NCBI RefSeq assembly: GCF_001552375.1
Contig: NZ_BCRB01000019.1
Span: 1-57,270, forward strand
From: Cellulomonas iranensis NBRC 101100 = JCM 18110
GTDB lineage: Bacteria; Actinomycetota; Actinomycetes; Actinomycetales; Cellulomonadaceae
Direction: 5' to 3'
DNA: 57,270 nt
This document shows positions 16,487 to 25,292 of the stretch, one piece after another. The notes under the pieces were generated by a model that did no database searches, had not been told where the DNA came from, and saw nothing but the letters and a program-made list of their open reading frames with translations. Both the position numbers and the translations under genes were made by a program. The first letter of the stretch is position 1. Every line of letters starts with the position of its first letter.

Positions 16487-17176
16487 ATGAGCGACACGAC
16501 GCAGGCCACGCAGCGACCCGTGCGCGCGTGGCAGGGCCTGGAGATCCCCGCCCCGGGCGCGTACGAGCTCGACGAGGCGCACAAGCGCGTCGGGTTCGTC
16601 GCGCAGCACATGATGGTCAGCCCGGTGCGCGGCGAGTTCGCGCGCGCGGCGGCCACCGTCGTGGTCGGCGACGACCCGCTCACGTCGTCGGTGCGCGCGA
16701 TCATCGCGACCGAGAGCCTGACCACGCACCACGACGACCGCGACGCGCACCTCAAGGGCGAGGACTTCCTCGACGTCACGCGCTTCCCCACGATCGAGTT
16801 CCGCAGCACGGGCGTCACGTGGCAGGGCCAGCAGGACGCGATCCTCCAGTGGGCGCGGCTGCGCAACCGCAACGCCGACCGGCAGCGCGTCTCGGCCGAC
16901 ACGATCGAGCGCGCCGACCGGCACCGCTCGCGGTTCGACGTCACGGGCGACCTGCGCATCCGCGACGTGACGCGCTCGGTCACGCTGCGCATGGACTTCG
17001 GCGGCGCGCGGCGCGACCCGTACGGGCGCGACCTCTTCGGGTTCCACGCGACCACCGAGATCGACCGCGAGGACTTCGGCCTCGTGTGGAACGTCGCGCT
17101 CGAGACCGGCGGCTGGCTCGTGGGCCGCACGGTCCGCATCGAGATCGCGGGCGAGGCGATCCGCCAGACCGTCTGA
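16487..17176 (+). CDS. YceI-family polyisoprenoid-binding-like protein
   Basis: 229 residues, a lipocalin-like beta barrel. Family marks are AYELDEAHKRVGFVAQHMM near the start, VRGEFARAA, the TTHHDDRDAHLKGEDFLDV stretch and FPTIEFRSTGV, and the closing DREDFGLVWNVALETGG. A longer than usual insert lies between the FRSTGV strand and VTGDLRIRDVTR (about residues 108-150). No signal peptide is seen, so this copy is cytoplasmic, as in many actinobacteria. YceI proteins bind isoprenoids or amphipathic lipids and are linked to stress. The ATG has a ribosome site (GGGGACGAGGA, 16472-16482). Confidence 0.92.
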   Translation: MSDTTQATQRPVRAWQGLEIPAPGAYELDEAHKRVGFVAQHMMVSPVRGEFARAAATVVVGDDPLTSSVRAIIATESLTTHHDDRDAHLKGEDFLDVTRFPTIEFRSTGVTWQGQQDAILQWARLRNRNADRQRVSADTIERADRHRSRFDVTGDLRIRDVTRSVTLRMDFGGARRDPYGRDLFGFHATTEIDREDFGLVWNVALETGGWLVGRTVRIEIAGEAIRQTV

Positions 17177-17219
17177 CGCCGGCGCGAGCCGGGACGCCGC
17201 ACCGCCCACGAGCCCCCGC

Positions 17220-17855
17220 TCAGCTCGACCCGTCGGCCTTCGCCGGCGGGCACTCGCCCCCGGGCTCGGTGACGAGCTCGAAGTGCCACATCTCGTTGGC
17301 GTACGTCGTGCACAGGCCGTAGCGCGTGCCGTGCTGGGCGAGCCAGCTGTCGGCGTCGGTGTAGCCGATGTCCACGGCGTCGCCCGTGACGTGGCGCGAC
17401 AGATCGGGCGTGCTGACCCACTTGCGGGCCTCCTCGAGGCTGCCGCGGGTCCGCACCGCCTCGTCCAGCAGGTGCTGCTGGTAGTGCGCGCTGCGCCAGC
17501 CCGACGTCACGACCATCTCGACGCCGCGCGCCCCGGCGTCGGTCGTCGCCTGCTCGACCGCGGCGCGCAGCGCGGGGTCGAGGTTCGCGATCGCGGGCAG
17601 GTGCGTGTCGAAGATCGTCACGCCGTCGCCGCGGTCGATGACGCCGTCCTCGACGCCGGGCTCCCGGTCGGGGTCGAGGTCGAGGTCGGGCTGCGGTGCG
17701 TCCCCCGCGGCGGACGGCACGCCGCCCCCGGGGGCTCCCGACGCGGCCGAGCCCAGCAGGCCCGCGCCCGTGAGGGCCCACGTGACCGCCACGACCACGA
17801 CGACCACGGTCCCGACGAGCACGAGCGCACGCCGCCGACGAGTGGGGGTGTCCAT
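17220..17855 (-). CDS. M15-family D-alanyl-D-alanine carboxypeptidase (VanY-like)
   Basis: 211 residues. A basic N-terminus and one membrane helix (about 10-35, rich in Val) act as an anchor or signal, followed by a low-complexity linker with many Asp/Pro. The catalytic domain has the M15 zinc motifs: TSGWRSAHYQQ, SRHVTGDAVDIG with the first His and Asp, and EMWHFEL with the second His near residue 191. It should trim peptidoglycan stem peptides outside the membrane. The ATG at 17855 has a GGAGAGG site (17864-17870). It ends head-on to the YceI gene and is divergent from the response regulator, so the two-component system may relate to wall status. Confidence 0.9.
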   Translation of the reverse strand: MDTPTRRRRALVLVGTVVVVVVAVTWALTGAGLLGSAASGAPGGGVPSAAGDAPQPDLDLDPDREPGVEDGVIDRGDGVTIFDTHLPAIANLDPALRAAVEQATTDAGARGVEMVVTSGWRSAHYQQHLLDEAVRTRGSLEEARKWVSTPDLSRHVTGDAVDIGYTDADSWLAQHGTRYGLCTTYANEMWHFELVTEPGGECPPAKADGSS

Positions 17856-18007
17856 GTGTCTTTCCTCTCCGCACCGCCCTGGTCCGGGGGTGCGGACCGA
17901 CTCCACCAGCGGGGACGTTGCGCGGACGTCACGCCGGCAGCACACGTTTCCGCAACACGGCCCGGCCTACGCTCGAGGTCCGGGACGACGACCACGAGGG
18001 GGACGCG

Positions 18008-18676
18008 ATGCGGGTGCTGGTCGTCGAGGACGAGCCGTTCCTCGCCGAGGCGCTGCAGGCGGGGCTGCGGCTCGAGGCGATCGCGGCGGACGTCGCGCTC
18101 GACGGCGACGACGCGCTCGAGCGGATCGCGGTGAACGACTACGACGTCGTGGTCCTGGACCGCGACCTGCCCGGCACGCACGGCGACGACGTGTGCCGCG
18201 TCGTCGCGCGCGACCACCCCGGCACGCGCGTCCTCATGCTCACGGCGGCGACGCGCCTGCAGGACAAGGTCGGCGGCTTCCGCCTGGGCGCCGACGACTA
18301 CCTCACCAAGCCGTTCGAGCTCGCCGAGCTCGTGGTGCGGCTGCACGCGCTCGCGCGTCGGCCCGCGGCCGCGGCGCCGCCCGTGCTCGAGCACGCGGAC
18401 CTGCGGCTCGACCCGTTCCGCCGCGAGGTGTACCGCGCGGGACGGTACGTGCGGCTCACGCGCAAGCAGTTCGCGGTCCTGCACCTGCTCATGCAGGCCG
18501 ACGGGGGCGTGGTCAGCGCCGAGACGCTGCTGGAGAAGGCGTGGGACGAGCACGCCGACCCCCTGACGACGGCGCCGCGCGTCACCGTCTCGACGCTGCG
18601 CAAGGCGCTGGGCGACCCCGACCTCATCACGACGGTGCCCGGTGCCGGGTACCGCCTGGGCGGGGTGGACGCGTGA
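18008..18676 (+). CDS. OmpR-family response regulator
   Basis: 222 residues. The receiver domain has the acidic pocket (EDEP near 8-11), the phospho-acceptor Asp51 in VLDRDLPG and Lys101 in TKPF. A winged-helix DNA-binding domain follows (LTRKQFAVLHLLMQADGG, then RVTVSTLRKALGD and a VPGAGYRL wing). The ATG has a GAGGGGGA site (17997-18003). It overlaps the kinase gene by 4 bp. The target genes are unknown; the divergent M15 peptidase and the kinase operon itself are natural candidates. Confidence 0.95.
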   Translation: MRVLVVEDEPFLAEALQAGLRLEAIAADVALDGDDALERIAVNDYDVVVLDRDLPGTHGDDVCRVVARDHPGTRVLMLTAATRLQDKVGGFRLGADDYLTKPFELAELVVRLHALARRPAAAAPPVLEHADLRLDPFRREVYRAGRYVRLTRKQFAVLHLLMQADGGVVSAETLLEKAWDEHADPLTTAPRVTVSTLRKALGDPDLITTVPGAGYRLGGVDA

Positions 18677-19782
18677 CCGGCGCGCCGCCGCCCGTGCGGG
18701 TCAGCGCGCGGCTGCGGCTCGCGCTGAGCTACGCGCTGTTCCTCGTCGCGGCGGGCGCGATCCTGCTGCTCGGTGTGTACGTCGTGCTGCGCTACGTGCC
18801 GGACTACCCGCTCACGGCCGCGAACCCGCGCGACTCGGGCGGCACGGTCGTCGCGACCCGCGGCGAGATCCTGCAGGCCGTCGTCGGCGTGTCGGGGTTC
18901 GCGCTCGCGGCGCTCGCGATCGTCGGGATGGTGGGCGGCTGGCTGCTCGCGGGGTGGGTGCTGCGACCGCTGCAGCGCATCACGGAGGCCGTCCGCGTCG
19001 CCGCCGGCGACCGCGGCCACCGGGTCGCGCTGGGCGGCCGCAACGACGAGTTCCGGCAGGTCGCCGACGCGGTCGACCACATGCTCGACGAGCTGCACGC
19101 GGCCTACGAGGTGCAGGAGCGCTTCGCGGCGAACGCGTCGCACGAGCTGCGCACGCCGCTGGCCGTGACGGCGACGATGCTCGAGGTCGCCGCACGCGAC
19201 CCCGAGGGCCAGGACTACCCGGTGCTGGTCGAGCGGCTGCGCGTGACGAACGCGCGCGCGATCACGCTCACCGAGGCGCTGCTGCGGCTCGCGGACGCGC
19301 AGGCCGTGGGCGCGCGCGCCGACGTCGTGGACCTCGCCACGCTGGTCCGCGCGTCGCTCGCGGAGAACGCCGACGAGGCCGCGCGGCGCGGCGTCACGGT
19401 GACGACGGCGCTCGCGCCGGCGCGGGTGGTGGGCGACCCGAGCCTGCTGGCGCAGCTCGTGACCAACCTCGTCCAGAACGCGCTGCGGCACAGCGGGACG
19501 GACGGACGCGCGCACCTCACGACGACGACCGACCCGGCCGACCGCACCGCCGTGCTCGCCGTCGGGACGACCGGCGCGGTGTTCACCCCCGAGGCCGCGG
19601 CGCGCCTCGTCGAGCCGTTCCTGCGCGGCGCGGGGCGTCTGGCGCGCGGCGCGGGCGGCCACGGGCTCGGGCTGGCGCTCGTGGACCGCATCGTCACGAC
19701 GCACGACGGCACTCTCGACATCACGCCGCGCGCGGCCGGCGGGCTCGACGTCCGGGTCGCGCTCCCCGCCGCACGCCCCTGA
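18673..19782 (+). CDS. Membrane sensor histidine kinase
   Basis: 369 residues. Two membrane helices (about 13-40 and 68-95) bracket a short extracytoplasmic loop of about 30 residues, followed by a HAMP linker and the dimerisation helix with phospho-acceptor His157 in NASHELRTPL. The N box is NLVQNALRH (Asn269). The ATP-lid region is short, and the G1 box that is usually DxGxG reads VGTTGAVF, with the Asp replaced by Gly. The G2 box GGHGLGLALV is good. Translation is coupled to the response regulator by a GTGA overlap. The missing Asp may weaken kinase activity; phosphatase-dominant behaviour is possible. Confidence 0.9.
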   Translation: MTGAPPPVRVSARLRLALSYALFLVAAGAILLLGVYVVLRYVPDYPLTAANPRDSGGTVVATRGEILQAVVGVSGFALAALAIVGMVGGWLLAGWVLRPLQRITEAVRVAAGDRGHRVALGGRNDEFRQVADAVDHMLDELHAAYEVQERFAANASHELRTPLAVTATMLEVAARDPEGQDYPVLVERLRVTNARAITLTEALLRLADAQAVGARADVVDLATLVRASLAENADEAARRGVTVTTALAPARVVGDPSLLAQLVTNLVQNALRHSGTDGRAHLTTTTDPADRTAVLAVGTTGAVFTPEAAARLVEPFLRGAGRLARGAGGHGLGLALVDRIVTTHDGTLDITPRAAGGLDVRVALPAARP

Positions 19783-19801
19783 ACCGCCGAGGGGGACAGC
19801 A

Positions 19802-19829
19802 CGGGGAGACACCGCGAGGAGTCTCCCCG
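19802..19829. terminator. Bidirectional terminator between convergent genes
   Basis: A 9-bp stem CGGGGAGAC (19802-19810) with GTCTCCCCG (19821-19829) around a 10-nt loop, 20 bp after the kinase stop and 21 bp before the end of the leftward carotenoid-linked operon. Confidence 0.7.
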
Positions 19830-19849
19830 ACCCCGCCCGGCCCGTGCCG

Positions 19850-20959
19850 TCAGCCGCGCACGTCCACGACGTCGGCACCCGTCAGCGTCCCCGACAGCCC
19901 GCGCCGCCCGCGCGTGAACGGCACCGCGAGCACGGCGGCGACCACGAGCAGCGTCGCGAGCAGCCCGGCGAGCGAGCCGACCGGCTCGGGGACGCCGGGC
20001 ACGTCGGCGAGCCCGTCGAGCACCCACCACGCCCCGCCGACGACGCCGGCCCGCGCGACCCGCTGCGCGAGGCCGCCGACGCGCCCCGCCCACCGCGGCC
20101 CCAGCCACACGACGCGCTGACCCCACGACGCGCCGTCGCCCACGAACGGCGGCACCACGAACACCGCGACCCACGGCACGGCGAGCCCGAGCACGGCCTC
20201 GACGCCGGGCCGGGACCCGGGCTCCTGCCCCGCGACGGCCTCGCCGACGCGCCACAGCGTCAGCAGCACCGTGGCGAGCGTGGTGGCGAGCGCCCAGTCG
20301 AGCAGCATGCCGGTCCAGCGCCGCCACACCGTGACGGGTCGGGGCTGCCGACGAGCGACCTCGAGCGCCTGCACGCTGGGGACGACGCGCAGCACGAGCG
20401 GTGCGACGAGCGCTCCGAGCAGCGCGCCGAGGGTGTTCATGAGCACGTCGTCGACGTCCGCGACGCGGTACGAGCACGGGATGATCCCGAAGATCCCCGT
20501 GTACTGCGTGGTCTCGATCAGCACCGACGCCGCGAGCCCGCTGAGGGTCGCGACGAGCACGCCGCGGCGCAGCAGCGCGCGCACCGCCACGCCCCACGGC
20601 ACGAACAGCACGACGTTGAGCACGACCTGCAGCACCGCGGCCGACAGCAGCGTCGCGCGCACGCCGAGGCCGGCGGTGTCGGTGCGGATGTCGGCGAGGA
20701 ACCCGAGGGGTCGCAGGTTGTGGCCCGCCGCGTGCTGCGCGCACCACTGCGCGAGGTCGCCCGTGGGCAGCGGCAGCAGCGTGTACGCGGCGAGCCCGAC
20801 GGCGTACGTCGTGACCGCGGCGACCAGCAGCACGCGCCGCCCCGACAGCCGGCCGTAGCGGCGGTACTGCCACGCGACGACCGGCAGGAAGATCGCCGCG
20901 AACAGCAGCGTCCCGCCGATGACCCCCACGTACGCCGGCCACGTCCACGCGTCGCGCAC
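19850..20959 (-). CDS. VanZ-RDD fusion membrane protein
   Basis: 369 residues. The first 190 or so form a VanZ-like domain with about five helices and the family marks YTLLPLP, NLRPLGFLADIR, NVVLFVPWGVAV and ADVDDVLMNTLGALLG. Residues about 220-330 resemble an RDD membrane domain, opening with VWRRWTGMLLDWALATTLA. VanZ proteins confer mild glycopeptide tolerance in some bacteria, while RDD domains are linked to ion exchange; the joint role is unknown. The GTG start has a GGAGG site. It is the last gene of the carotenoid operon direction, 24 bp after crtEb, so it is probably cotranscribed. Confidence 0.82.
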   Translation of the reverse strand: MRDAWTWPAYVGVIGGTLLFAAIFLPVVAWQYRRYGRLSGRRVLLVAAVTTYAVGLAAYTLLPLPTGDLAQWCAQHAAGHNLRPLGFLADIRTDTAGLGVRATLLSAAVLQVVLNVVLFVPWGVAVRALLRRGVLVATLSGLAASVLIETTQYTGIFGIIPCSYRVADVDDVLMNTLGALLGALVAPLVLRVVPSVQALEVARRQPRPVTVWRRWTGMLLDWALATTLATVLLTLWRVGEAVAGQEPGSRPGVEAVLGLAVPWVAVFVVPPFVGDGASWGQRVVWLGPRWAGRVGGLAQRVARAGVVGGAWWVLDGLADVPGVPEPVGSLAGLLATLLVVAAVLAVPFTRGRRGLSGTLTGADVVDVRG

Positions 20960-20983
20960 GCGGTCCTCCGTCCCGTCCGGCGG

Positions 20984-21856
20984 CTACGCGCCGAGCGCGA
21001 CCGCGATGAGCAGCATCGTCACGAGGAACCCCGTGAGCAGGTTGAGCCAGAGGAACGTACGCCAGCCCACGTTGGCCCGCTCGCACGTCTCGTCGGTCAC
21101 CCGCCGGAACCGCCACGTGCTCACGGCGTACGGCAGCGGCAGCAGCGCGGCGAGCACGCCGGGCCACGGCAGCGCGAGCAGCAGCAGCGCCGCGAGGACG
21201 TACGCGCCGGTCGCGGCGAGCACCGTGGGGCGCGCGCCGAGGACGGTCGCGACCGACCCGATGCCGCCCGCGCGGTCGGCCTGCACGTCCTGCACGGCGC
21301 CGAACGCGTGCGAGGCCATGCCCCACAGCAGGAACGCGACGAGCACGGGCCACGTGGTGCGCGCGGTCAGGTCCGCGCCGGCCAGCACCAGGGCGTACAG
21401 CAGCGGTCCGACGAAGTGCACGGACGACGACAGCGAGTCCAGGACGGGCCGCTCCTTGAACCGCAGCCGCGGCGCCGAGTACGCGACGACGTCGAGCAGC
21501 ACGACGAGCAGCACGACGCCCGCGAGCGGCGACCCGAGCGCGAGCAGCCACACCACGAACGGCACGGTCGTCAGCAGGCAGGCCCACAGGATCCGGCGGT
21601 GCACGGCACGCGCCCGCTCGGGTGCGACCAGCCCGCCCTCGATGCCGCCCTTGCGGGGGTTGGCCAGGTCGGACGCGTAGTCGAACACGTCGTTGATCCC
21701 GTACATCAGCAGGTTGTACGGGATCAGGAAGAACAGCGTCCCGACGACGAGCCGGACGTCGACCAGCCCACCGGTGACCATGAGCCACCCGGCGGCGAAC
21801 GGGTAGGCGGTGTTGACCCAGGAGAACGGCCGCGAGGCCGCGAGCACCTCGCGCAT
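20984..21856 (-). CDS. crtEb: Lycopene elongase, UbiA prenyltransferase family
   Basis: 290 residues with many membrane helices. The two aspartate motifs of UbiA enzymes are present: NDVFDYASD near 54-62 and DVQADRAGG near 193-201. In C50 carotenoid pathways CrtEb adds two DMAPP units to lycopene, giving flavuxanthin-type C50 chains, at the membrane. The ATG overlaps the stop codon of the lycopene-cyclase gene by 1 bp. The position after crtYe-crtYf is as in Corynebacterium. The next gene (VanZ-RDD) follows closely. Confidence 0.93.
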   Translation of the reverse strand: MREVLAASRPFSWVNTAYPFAAGWLMVTGGLVDVRLVVGTLFFLIPYNLLMYGINDVFDYASDLANPRKGGIEGGLVAPERARAVHRRILWACLLTTVPFVVWLLALGSPLAGVVLLVVLLDVVAYSAPRLRFKERPVLDSLSSSVHFVGPLLYALVLAGADLTARTTWPVLVAFLLWGMASHAFGAVQDVQADRAGGIGSVATVLGARPTVLAATGAYVLAALLLLALPWPGVLAALLPLPYAVSTWRFRRVTDETCERANVGWRTFLWLNLLTGFLVTMLLIAVALGA

Positions 21857-22218
21857 CAGCCGGCGACCTCATCGTCGAGCCCCGAGGGTGCCGCCGGCCC
21901 CGTCGCGGCCGCGCGGGCGTGCGACGACGTGCGCGGCGAGCGCCCGAGCACCACCCACAGGACGGGCACGAACACCGCGGCGGCGATCGCGTACGCGAAG
22001 TCCTCGAGCGGCGCGCCCCAGACGTACACGCCGAGGATCTTGTCGGTCGCGTACTCGTACAGGCCGACGTCGATCATGATCGTGTCGAACACCATCGTCA
22101 GCAGGCACACGTGCACGCTCGCCCACAGCAGCGGCCACCCGCGCATCCGCCGCAGCACGGGCCACGACACGGCCGTGAGCGCCACGAGCACCAGCACGTT
22201 CATGACGATGTTGGTCAC
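21856..22218 (-). CDS. crtYf: C50 carotenoid cyclase subunit (lycopene cyclase domain)
   Basis: 120 residues, three membrane helices. It carries the lycopene-cyclase-domain signature LWASVHVCLLTMVFDTIMI and VWGAPLEDFAYAIAAAVF with the P-x-E-(D/E) element. It pairs with the preceding subunit to make the heterodimeric ring-forming cyclase. The GTG at 22218 overlaps the upstream stop as GTGA. The C-terminal 25 residues are a soluble tail. Whether the rings are epsilon (decaprenoxanthin), gamma (sarcinaxanthin) or beta (C.p.450) cannot be read from the sequence. Confidence 0.9.
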   Translation of the reverse strand: MTNIVMNVLVLVALTAVSWPVLRRMRGWPLLWASVHVCLLTMVFDTIMIDVGLYEYATDKILGVYVWGAPLEDFAYAIAAAVFVPVLWVVLGRSPRTSSHARAAATGPAAPSGLDDEVAG

Positions 22219-22610
22219 GCGGCACCCCCCGCGTCGTCGGGACGCCCGGAGCGGCCTGCGTCGTCGGTCGCCGCGAGCGCGCGCCGCCCGGCCTCCCGCT
22301 GCGCGGCCGTGACGTCGAACCACCGCCACAGCAGCAGGCCCACGTAGCACAGCAGCGTGAGGAAGAACGCCTCCTCGAGCGGCAGCTCGGGCGCGAGCAG
22401 CACGCCGGTCATGTGCGGCGAGTCCCCGCGCGCGAAGATGCCGAGCGCGAGCCCCGCGAGGTCCCACAGCAGGAACCCGACGACGCCCAGCCCGACGGTC
22501 CACGCCGAGCGCCGGGCGTCGTACCAGAACGCGAGCCGGAACCGCCGGTCGAGCAGCGCGAGCCCGCCCAGCGAGACCGCGAGCGCGCCGAGGTAGGCGA
22601 ACCCGATCAC
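22215..22610 (-). CDS. crtYe: C50 carotenoid cyclase subunit (lycopene cyclase domain)
   Basis: 131 residues, three membrane helices, with the partner signature LLAPELPLEEAFFLTLLCY carrying the conserved acidic residues of this cyclase family. The C-terminal 30 residues are Ala/Arg/Asp-rich and probably cytoplasmic. The GTG at 22610 overlaps the crtI stop by 4 bp and its own stop overlaps crtYf, so both subunits should be made in equal amounts. Confidence 0.9.
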   Translation of the reverse strand: MIGFAYLGALAVSLGGLALLDRRFRLAFWYDARRSAWTVGLGVVGFLLWDLAGLALGIFARGDSPHMTGVLLAPELPLEEAFFLTLLCYVGLLLWRWFDVTAAQREAGRRALAATDDAGRSGRPDDAGGAA

Positions 22611-24292
22611 GCGCGCACCCCGCCCCGGCGGACGTCGTCACGGCCCGCGGCGACGCGCGACCACAGGCCGCGCGGCAGGCCCGCACCCAGGTAGCCGGGG
22701 CGCAGCGGTGCGGGCAGCGGGCGGCCGGACGTCTCGCCCAGCAGTCGCTTGGCGACGAGCTCGGCGCCGATGAGCACCATCGGCAGCCCGACGCCGGGCA
22801 CGGTGCCGCCGCCGACGTGCAGCAGGTTCGGCACGCGGTGCGACGCGACGCCGGGCCGGAACATCGCCGACTGGCGCAGCGTGTGCTCCATGCCGAGCGC
22901 GGTGCCGCGCCACGCGGACATGTCGCGCGCGAAGTCCGCGGGCCCGACGACCCGGCGCAGCACGGTGCGCTCGCGCAGGTCACTGATCCCCGCCCACGAC
23001 GCGAGCTGGTCGAGGTACCGGTCGGCGTGCGCGTCGAGCTCGCCGGGACGCGTGCCGATCGCCGGGTCGGCGGGGAACGGCACGAGCACGAAGAGGTTCT
23101 CGTGGCCCGCGGGGGCGGCGGTCGGGTCCGACGCGGTCGTGCGCGACACGTACAGCGACGCGACGTCGGGCACGTGCAGCCCCGACGGCGGCGTCGAGCG
23201 GCCGGGCCCGAGGATCGCGTCGAAGTTGCCCGGCCAGTCGCGCGTGAAGAACAGCGAGTGGTGCGCGAGCTCGGGCAGCTCGCCGCGCACGCCCGCCATG
23301 ACGAGCAGCGCCGAGATCCCGGGGCCGCGGCGGTCCCACACGTCGGCGGGCAGGTCGGCGTGGGCGGGGTCGAGCAGCGCGGTCTCGGTGTGGTGCCGGT
23401 CGGCCGCGGACACGACGACGTCGGCCGCCAGCCGGGTGCCGTCGGCCAGCAGCACGGCGCGCGCGGTGCCCCGGCGGCGCGGCTCGCGCGGCGTGCGGGG
23501 CGCGTCCTCGACCTCGATGCCGACGACGTCGGCACCCGTGCGCACGTCCACGCCCTCCTCGACCGCGACCTTCTCGAGCGCCTCGACGAGCGTGTACATG
23601 CCACCGCGGGGGTAGTAGACGCCCTCGCCGAGGTCGAGGTGGCTCATGAGGGAGTACAGCGCGGGCACCCGGTAGGGCGAGGACCCGAGGAACACGGCGT
23701 GGTAGCCGAGCACCTGCCGCAGCACGGGGTGCTCGACCGTGCGCGCGATCCGGGCGGCGAGCGGTTCGGTGAGCAGCCGCGCGAGCGTGCCGGAACGCCG
23801 CACCACGTCGGTCGACAGCGCGCGGTCGGGGCGCTCGAACGTCGTGTACAGGAAGTGGTCGAGCGCGGTGCGGTAGGCGTCGCCCGCGTCGTCGACGTAG
23901 CGCCGGATCGCGGCCCCCGCACCCGGCTCGAGCGCGTCGAACGTCGCGGCGTTCGCCACGGGGTCCGCGACCACCTCGAACGGGTCGACGCCCTGCCCGG
24001 GCTCGGGGAACAGCCGGTACGCGGGGTCGAGCCGCTGCAGCTCGACGTGGTCCGCGAGGTCGCGGCCGAGCAGCGCGAACGTGTGCTCGAACACCTCGGG
24101 CATGAACCACCAGGACGGCCCGGTGTCGAACCGGAACCCGTCCTGCTCCCACGTGCCGGCGCGGCCGCCGAGGCGGTCGTGCCGCTCCAGCAGCGTGACC
24201 TGCGCGCCGCCCCGGGCCAGCAGCGCGGCGGTCGCGAGTCCGCCGACGCCCCCGCCGACCACGACGACGTGCACGGGCGCGTGCGCGCTCAC
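22607..24292 (-). CDS. crtI: Phytoene desaturase
   Basis: 561 residues. The N-terminal FAD-binding fold has VVVGGGVGGLATAALLARGG at about 10-29 and a following ERHDRLGGRAGTW. The C-terminal bacterial CrtI signature is NLLHVGGGTVPGVGLPMVLI. The enzyme converts phytoene stepwise to lycopene using FAD. It is somewhat longer than the usual 500-550 because of a 45-residue tail. The GTG overlaps the crtB stop as GTGA, continuing the chain of coupled genes. Confidence 0.96.
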   Translation of the reverse strand: MSAHAPVHVVVVGGGVGGLATAALLARGGAQVTLLERHDRLGGRAGTWEQDGFRFDTGPSWWFMPEVFEHTFALLGRDLADHVELQRLDPAYRLFPEPGQGVDPFEVVADPVANAATFDALEPGAGAAIRRYVDDAGDAYRTALDHFLYTTFERPDRALSTDVVRRSGTLARLLTEPLAARIARTVEHPVLRQVLGYHAVFLGSSPYRVPALYSLMSHLDLGEGVYYPRGGMYTLVEALEKVAVEEGVDVRTGADVVGIEVEDAPRTPREPRRRGTARAVLLADGTRLAADVVVSAADRHHTETALLDPAHADLPADVWDRRGPGISALLVMAGVRGELPELAHHSLFFTRDWPGNFDAILGPGRSTPPSGLHVPDVASLYVSRTTASDPTAAPAGHENLFVLVPFPADPAIGTRPGELDAHADRYLDQLASWAGISDLRERTVLRRVVGPADFARDMSAWRGTALGMEHTLRQSAMFRPGVASHRVPNLLHVGGGTVPGVGLPMVLIGAELVAKRLLGETSGRPLPAPLRPGYLGAGLPRGLWSRVAAGRDDVRRGGVRA

Positions 24293-25221
24293 CGGGCCAC
24301 CGCCCGTCGCACGCGCCGCACCGGGCCCGCCTGCCGCACGCGGTCGCCCGCCTCGTCGGCCAGCACGCCCCCGACGGCGCGGGCGACGACGAGCGCCTTG
24401 ACCGGGCCGGGCACGCGCACGCGCCGCTCGCGCAGCACCTCGACCGGCGTGGCGGCGAGGTCGGCCAGCAGCCGGTCGTACAGGCCGGTGGTCGCTGCCA
24501 CGGCGCACCGGGCGCGGGTCGGCAGCAGCGGCAGCGCGGCGCGCGCCCGCGCCAGGTCCCCCGCGATCTCGTCGAGCACGGCCCGCACGTCGTCCTCCGT
24601 CAGGTGCGCCGGGTCGACGCCCGGCAGGTAGGCGCGGCCCAGGTCGCCGGAGTCGGCGGCGAGGTCCCGCAGGAAGTTGATCTTCTGGAACGCGGCGCCG
24701 AGCGCGCGCGCACCGGCCACCGCCTCGGGCGCGGGGTCGACGCGCGGGTCGCCGGGGCGGCGTTCCGCGTCGAGGAACACGCGCAGGCACATGACGCCCA
24801 CCACCTCGGCGGACCCGTAGACGTACCGCTCGTAGCTCTCGCGGTCGTGCGTGCGGACCGTGAGGTCGGCGCGCATCGACGCGAAGAACGGGTCGATCTC
24901 GGCGTGGCCGATGCCGGTGCGGCGCGCGGTGCGCGCGAACGCGTGCACGACGACGTTCGTCGAGTAGCCGGTGCGCAGCGCGCGGGCGACCTGCTCCTCG
25001 AGCTCGTCGAGCTCGGCGCCGGCGTCGGGGCCGCGGTAGGTGTCGACGACCTCGTCCGCGAGGCGCACGAGCGCGTAGACCGCCTCGATGTCGCGCCGCG
25101 CGCGGCCGCCGAGCAGCCGCGTGCCCAGCCCGAAGGAGGTGGAGTAGGCGCGCAGCACCACGGCGCTCGCCCGTGTCGCGGTCGTGTCGTACAGGACCTG
25201 GCCGGTGGGGGCCGTGCGCAT
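24289..25221 (-). CDS. crtB: Phytoene synthase
   Basis: 310 residues, a squalene/phytoene synthase all-alpha protein. The first Asp-rich motif is LADEVVDTYRG (near 60) and the second is KINFLRDLAADSGDLGRAYL. It joins two geranylgeranyl diphosphates into phytoene. The ATG at 25221 has a weak GAGGA site. It follows crtE by 71 bp, the only sizeable gap in the operon. Short upstream extension of the frame has no family similarity. Confidence 0.95.
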   Translation of the reverse strand: MRTAPTGQVLYDTTATRASAVVLRAYSTSFGLGTRLLGGRARRDIEAVYALVRLADEVVDTYRGPDAGAELDELEEQVARALRTGYSTNVVVHAFARTARRTGIGHAEIDPFFASMRADLTVRTHDRESYERYVYGSAEVVGVMCLRVFLDAERRPGDPRVDPAPEAVAGARALGAAFQKINFLRDLAADSGDLGRAYLPGVDPAHLTEDDVRAVLDEIAGDLARARAALPLLPTRARCAVAATTGLYDRLLADLAATPVEVLRERRVRVPGPVKALVVARAVGGVLADEAGDRVRQAGPVRRVRRAVAR

Positions 25222-25292
25222 GTCGTGCGTCCTCGTCTCGGGGCGGGTCGTGCGGGTGGTGCGGTCCTGCTGCTGCGGCGGGGCTGTCGGGC

